From the NCBI RefSeq assembly GCF_042652345.1, contig NZ_JBHSJJ010000008.1, forward strand, positions 210,127-274,126: a stretch of 64,000 nt of DNA, read 5' to 3'. The translations under genes and the position numbers were made by a program. The notes beneath the pieces were generated by a model. The model was given only the letters and a program-made list of their open reading frames with translations, did not search any database and was not told the origin of the DNA. The DNA is from Negadavirga shengliensis (GTDB lineage: Bacteria; Bacteroidota; Bacteroidia; Cytophagales; Cyclobacteriaceae). Below are positions 61,601-64,000 of the stretch, one piece after another. The number at the start of each line of letters is the position of its first letter. The first letter of the stretch is position 1.

Positions 61601-63201
61601 GAGATGTTCCTAGCGTCCCCACCTATGGTACTATTGCCCAATGTTAATAATACATTAGAATCAAAAAGATTATTATTGTCCATCACTACATTGTAGGTAT
61701 TGGACATTTTAATAGCGTTGTTTGTGATATGTGCTACGGTGTTTCCGTAAATTTCAATACCATTGGAATTATCATCCAAAAAAATGCCTTCAGCTAAAGG
61801 TCGGAAGTTAACCGCTGTGTTGTTGGGCAGTCCTCCCCTGCTTCCAATCCCGTTAATTACAATATTTCCGGTTATTTTTCTGCTGTGAGCGTCCGGATTG
61901 TTATGGCCGCCATAAGTGTAAATTCCTCCTCCATCACCTTTTATCAAGCAAAAAGTATTGACAAAATTATTTTTTATTACTGTATTGTTGCCATTGAAAT
62001 TAATACCGTTAAACCCAGTGTTTTCAACTATATTGTTTTCCACGATGATGTTGTCTGATACTGCAAATATTCCTATTCCGTTACCGTCCCCATTTTCATT
62101 TCTGCCAGGTATCAATGCGGTGTTTTCTATTTTGTTACCTTTAACCCTTGCGCCCGCGTTTCCAAAGCGTAAAAACAGTCCGTTATTATAGCAATCCTTT
62201 ATTCTGCTGTCTTCTATCAGTAGTTCGAGTACACTCAATGAAAGCAGACCATTTTCACCAGCATTTTCTACAAATATATTTCTAAACGTAATGTCTCTTC
62301 CCCCCGCAACGTTGATGGCATCTTTTGATGATCCGTTGAAATGTATATTTTCAATCAATAAATGGCTGGCATTATAAGATTTGGTTAATAAATGCGGGAG
62401 GGTGCTTGATTGAACGATTGTTCCGCTTGGGTTTTGGCTACCAAAGTAAATGTATAATTTTTTCTTTGAAACATCGAAATACCATTCCCCTGGCTCGTCA
62501 AGCGTGTTAAGGTGATTTTGAATAAAAAAGCCATATCCTTCTCTTGGGGTGTATTGACTACCCACTCTATCATAATTTACTGTACTGCCACTATGTGAGG
62601 TTATTTTATGCCGGTCTATAATCCATTGGTTTTTTTTAATTACAATTTCCCCTCCGGACCAGTTGGGAGACCCACTGAAACCGGTTCCCGTCACTGAATT
62701 GCCGCCGGTGGTACGCTCAATGGTGACATAACCTTCTATTCCTTCATTGGCATTGGGAAAGCGGCCCAGTTCTTTTTTCTCTCCATTAATCAGGACAATA
62801 CCCACATCTTGGGTATTTAAAGTTTGGTTGCTTTCAAACCTGCCGTTTCCTACAGATTTCCACCCGACCAATGGCGTTAATGATGTGATGACAGGATTGT
62901 TTCCGGAGCCATATGCTCCAAATTTTATAGGGCTTCCCGGGCTTCCCGAGTTTTCAATGTGAATCGTCCCAAAATACGTTTCTCCCCTTCGAAAATAAAC
63001 AGCATCTCCTGGTTTCAGGCTTTTAATTATAGAATTCAATTTATCAATTGATTTCCAAGGGGTGGATGGATTTTGTGCTTGATTAGCTGTCCTACTATCA
63101 TCGCCCAAGTGGGTGGAAAAATAGTAATCAATCGCAATTGAATCATAACATGTAAATGACATTAATAATAACATCATTAGATTCGTAATTCTTTTTTTCA
63201 T
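58609..63201 (-). CDS. Type IX-secreted beta-helix protein with three malectin-like repeats
   Basis: The 1530-residue protein has a signal peptide (about 1-24). A right-handed parallel beta-helix follows (about 40-600; GDAVYFRRGETYFGTIHIEN, many N-N/V-x-N-N steps). Then come a carbohydrate-binding-like domain (about 630-765; FANGTFDKNVLGQGCNSCSS, YWIDDLEIM), an Ig-like domain (about 830-920), three malectin-like repeats (about 940-1100, 1104-1260, 1262-1405; each with YTV-T-HNETYFGK, AGQRVFDI and ANNA-ISGIAI), and a T9SS sorting domain (IFPNPASEKVFIELP). A polysaccharide lyase or sugar-binding surface role is plausible; no catalytic residues were identified. Confidence 0.88.
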   Translation of the reverse strand: MKKRITNLMMLLLMSFTCYDSIAIDYYFSTHLGDDSRTANQAQNPSTPWKSIDKLNSIIKSLKPGDAVYFRRGETYFGTIHIENSGSPGSPIKFGAYGSGNNPVITSLTPLVGWKSVGNGRFESNQTLNTQDVGIVLINGEKKELGRFPNANEGIEGYVTIERTTGGNSVTGTGFSGSPNWSGGEIVIKKNQWIIDRHKITSHSGSTVNYDRVGSQYTPREGYGFFIQNHLNTLDEPGEWYFDVSKKKLYIYFGSQNPSGTIVQSSTLPHLLTKSYNASHLLIENIHFNGSSKDAINVAGGRDITFRNIFVENAGENGLLSLSVLELLIEDSRIKDCYNNGLFLRFGNAGARVKGNKIENTALIPGRNENGDGNGIGIFAVSDNIIVENNIVENTGFNGINFNGNNTVIKNNFVNTFCLIKGDGGGIYTYGGHNNPDAHSRKITGNIVINGIGSRGGLPNNTAVNFRPLAEGIFLDDNSNGIEIYGNTVAHITNNAIKMSNTYNVVMDNNNLFDSNVLLTLGNSTIGGDARNISVKNNIFFSKRADQNTYAIRSHKDDIRQMADFDLNYLFRPFGDQFFISTRYVNGSGNNVEGIKNLELWRNEFGKDRNSKNNIVEVDQYRINKKIGSNIFANGTFDKNVLGQGCNSCSSSWDSGKINGGTLKVTAPGSSSVRIDVGSLKKDKTYLVKFKSLASKEGNIRTYFRHSESPWQIVSTMTSFELNGKVATYETVLSPVADIEKVSLMIATQETDFTYWIDDLEIMEADVTMVNPDDEIIFEYNTSSTPKTIALGGTYVDATKKEYSGSVTIPSYGSVILIRISNEGAPAIIEETKAPEIQLVLSEDPNNLKEGDDITLKGKITTNGSEIKKVDFYCGLELIASRASEPYEAVWKNIPSGSHYVWASVYDVKGNQAVSQEIAFDVSAPIADIIDPNRLGNPGLSQFYNFGSNQNVFFQNQNFKSENTSFFSSGSKISSNANASDHPIFQTARFASSLGITIPVPNGVYTVQTLHNETYFGKNGPADRAGQRVFDISLQGEVVKKGFDMYAESGNKETVLTFQNIEVKNGQLNINLQASANNATISGIAIVQTSGELGQDKGSDFKLSFNTSNIGNISYLNTDFERLPNDYLLTASSNISSNSSASKDRLFQSGRFAADLKYGIPVPNGTYTVKTYHNETYFGKNGPAARAGQRVFNISMEGNLVKKDFDMFLENDNKETILVFKNIEVRDGSLNIDMIASANNAIISGIAIERQSSDGTAASSGLFLNTGSNREVSFQNITFENTPKYYLLTENANTSNNPSASNEVLFQSGKFASNLRYHIPVPNGTYTVKTYHNETYFGKTGPTARAGQRVFDILIEGKVVRKNLDMYVENGNKETVLIFENIEINDGVVNIDMVASANNAVISGIAIIDESGQNQLGTAHLRGYGETDTYFSESTTEPDNRKSDGMDDVKIFPNPASEKVFIELPMDTEFGKVLIHTTGGRLISQYNLEWIHLEGNKYIIPLDGLSQGVFLLSITEKETIIKRQRLIVNP

Positions 63202-64000
63202 GGCATTTATTTACTTTACTTGTTATTTTTTACCCGGATAGATTAGGTTTTTATTATTCATGTTTTCGTCTATTGGTTTTCGGGTTTTATAGAGATAAAA
63301 CAGTATTTTGATTTTTGGAATTTAATTTTTTGAATTTTGTATTGATCAATATGAAATTTTAAATTTCTCTTATTTTTTCTTAATAAAAAGTCAAAAATTA
63401 TAAAAAACAAATTTTAAGAACCGGTAAATGCTGACGGATTTTGTTGATTTGACAAACTAAAATTGGATAAACGAATTGTGTTTTTTGTACTTATTATTTT
63501 GCTTTAAGCAATAAAAATGGGCAAAAATAAAATTTGATATTTTTTTAAGTAAATGTATTCAGACAAAGCATTCCTTATCATATGGTCTGATCTCGAGGGC
63601 TTAAAGTTGCAACAGAAAAGAGGAGAGCTGTGCTTTGCCAGCATTGAAAAAGTTTCGACGCAATAAAAAAGGCCGCCGGATGATCAATGATATCCAGGCA
63701 ATAAGGTTGGAATTGCCTTGGCGGTCAATTCACCCTTCCGTAGTGAAATTATCATTGGCAGGAAAACATAATAAAAATCAGATAACCTATTTTAATAAGG
63801 AAATTAGTAACAATATTTATAACCAAGCGGTTTTTTTCTGTTCCCAATAGCAGCCCATTTTTTAAATCTATAGTCCTGACTTCGACAGTCGTCAGTCCCA
63901 TTTTCGTATAAGTCATTGATAATGTTTGGTTTAATGATTTTCAGTTTGCTGTTTTGGGTGTCCCAGAAGGATTTTTGAGTATTTTAGAGACATGTTCGTC
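63202..64000. other. AT-rich region without a supported gene
   Basis: Very AT-rich next to the beta-helix start, then mixed sequence. A 71-codon plus-strand frame (63635-63850, beginning MPALKKFRRNKKGRR) has no family match I know and no clear upstream signals; it could be a gene fragment. No terminal partial gene is obvious on either strand. Confidence 0.4.

Noticed and set aside
63635..63850. 71-codon plus-strand frame beginning MPALKKFRRNKKGRR
   Set aside because: Could be a fragment of a transposase or similar protein, but nothing in it proves this.

Overview
The window comes from a member of the Bacteroidota, most likely order Cytophagales (Cyclobacteriaceae-like). This rests on a type IX secretion C-terminal domain at the end of a 1530-residue surface protein, Bacteroidota-typical proteins (a DUF4293 membrane protein, an FtsH/RsfS/BirA neighbourhood, a Wzi-like barrel, a Wzc with an EFDLRKP-type Walker A' motif), -7 promoter elements of the TAnnTTTG type, and mostly absent Shine-Dalgarno sequences. 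No rRNA, tRNA, CRISPR array, insertion sequence or phage gene was recognised.

Positions 1-36,900 are an ordinary housekeeping region. In order: a two-component system (partial kinase plus NtrC-type regulator); an FKBP isomerase; lpxH; ftsH-rsfS; birA; ahcY; a dienoyl-CoA reductase-like SDR; a frameshifted CPxCG zinc-ribbon gene; a sodium symporter; an operon-like run of a cyclophilin lipoprotein and an RmlD-like reductase; hemC with a RimK-like ligase and its retropepsin-like partner; the delta-prime clamp-loader subunit; a GlmU-like protein and rpmE2; a Wzi-like barrel; two MsbA-type ABC exporters; a YifB/ComM ATPase; a bactofilin; a trans-sulfuration PLP enzyme; a ferric-reductase-like flavoprotein; truA; two paralogous lipoproteins with short collagen-like stretches; and hemE.

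Positions 37,300-58,400 are a visibly AT-richer exopolysaccharide/capsule locus, all on the plus strand. It has two paralogous initiating sugar-phosphate transferases, a Wza-type exporter lipoprotein, a fused Wzc tyrosine kinase/copolymerase, a Wzx flippase, a Wzy-like polymerase, at least six glycosyltransferases and a PaaK/CapK-like adenylate-forming enzyme. Near its end are four closely packed genes (53,020-57,109): an alpha/alpha-toroid protein, a DUF354 GT-B protein, a Gfo/Idh/MocA dehydrogenase and an aldo-keto-reductase-like TIM barrel. That is a plausible uncharacterised sugar-tailoring module. Upstream regions inside the locus share a short AT-rich motif, and the two sugar transferases share a duplicated leader.

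The locus closes at a strong bidirectional terminator facing a 1530-residue type IX-secreted beta-helix protein with three malectin-like repeats (58,609-63,201, minus strand), which may bind or cut a polysaccharide. The last 800 bases contain no gene I can support.
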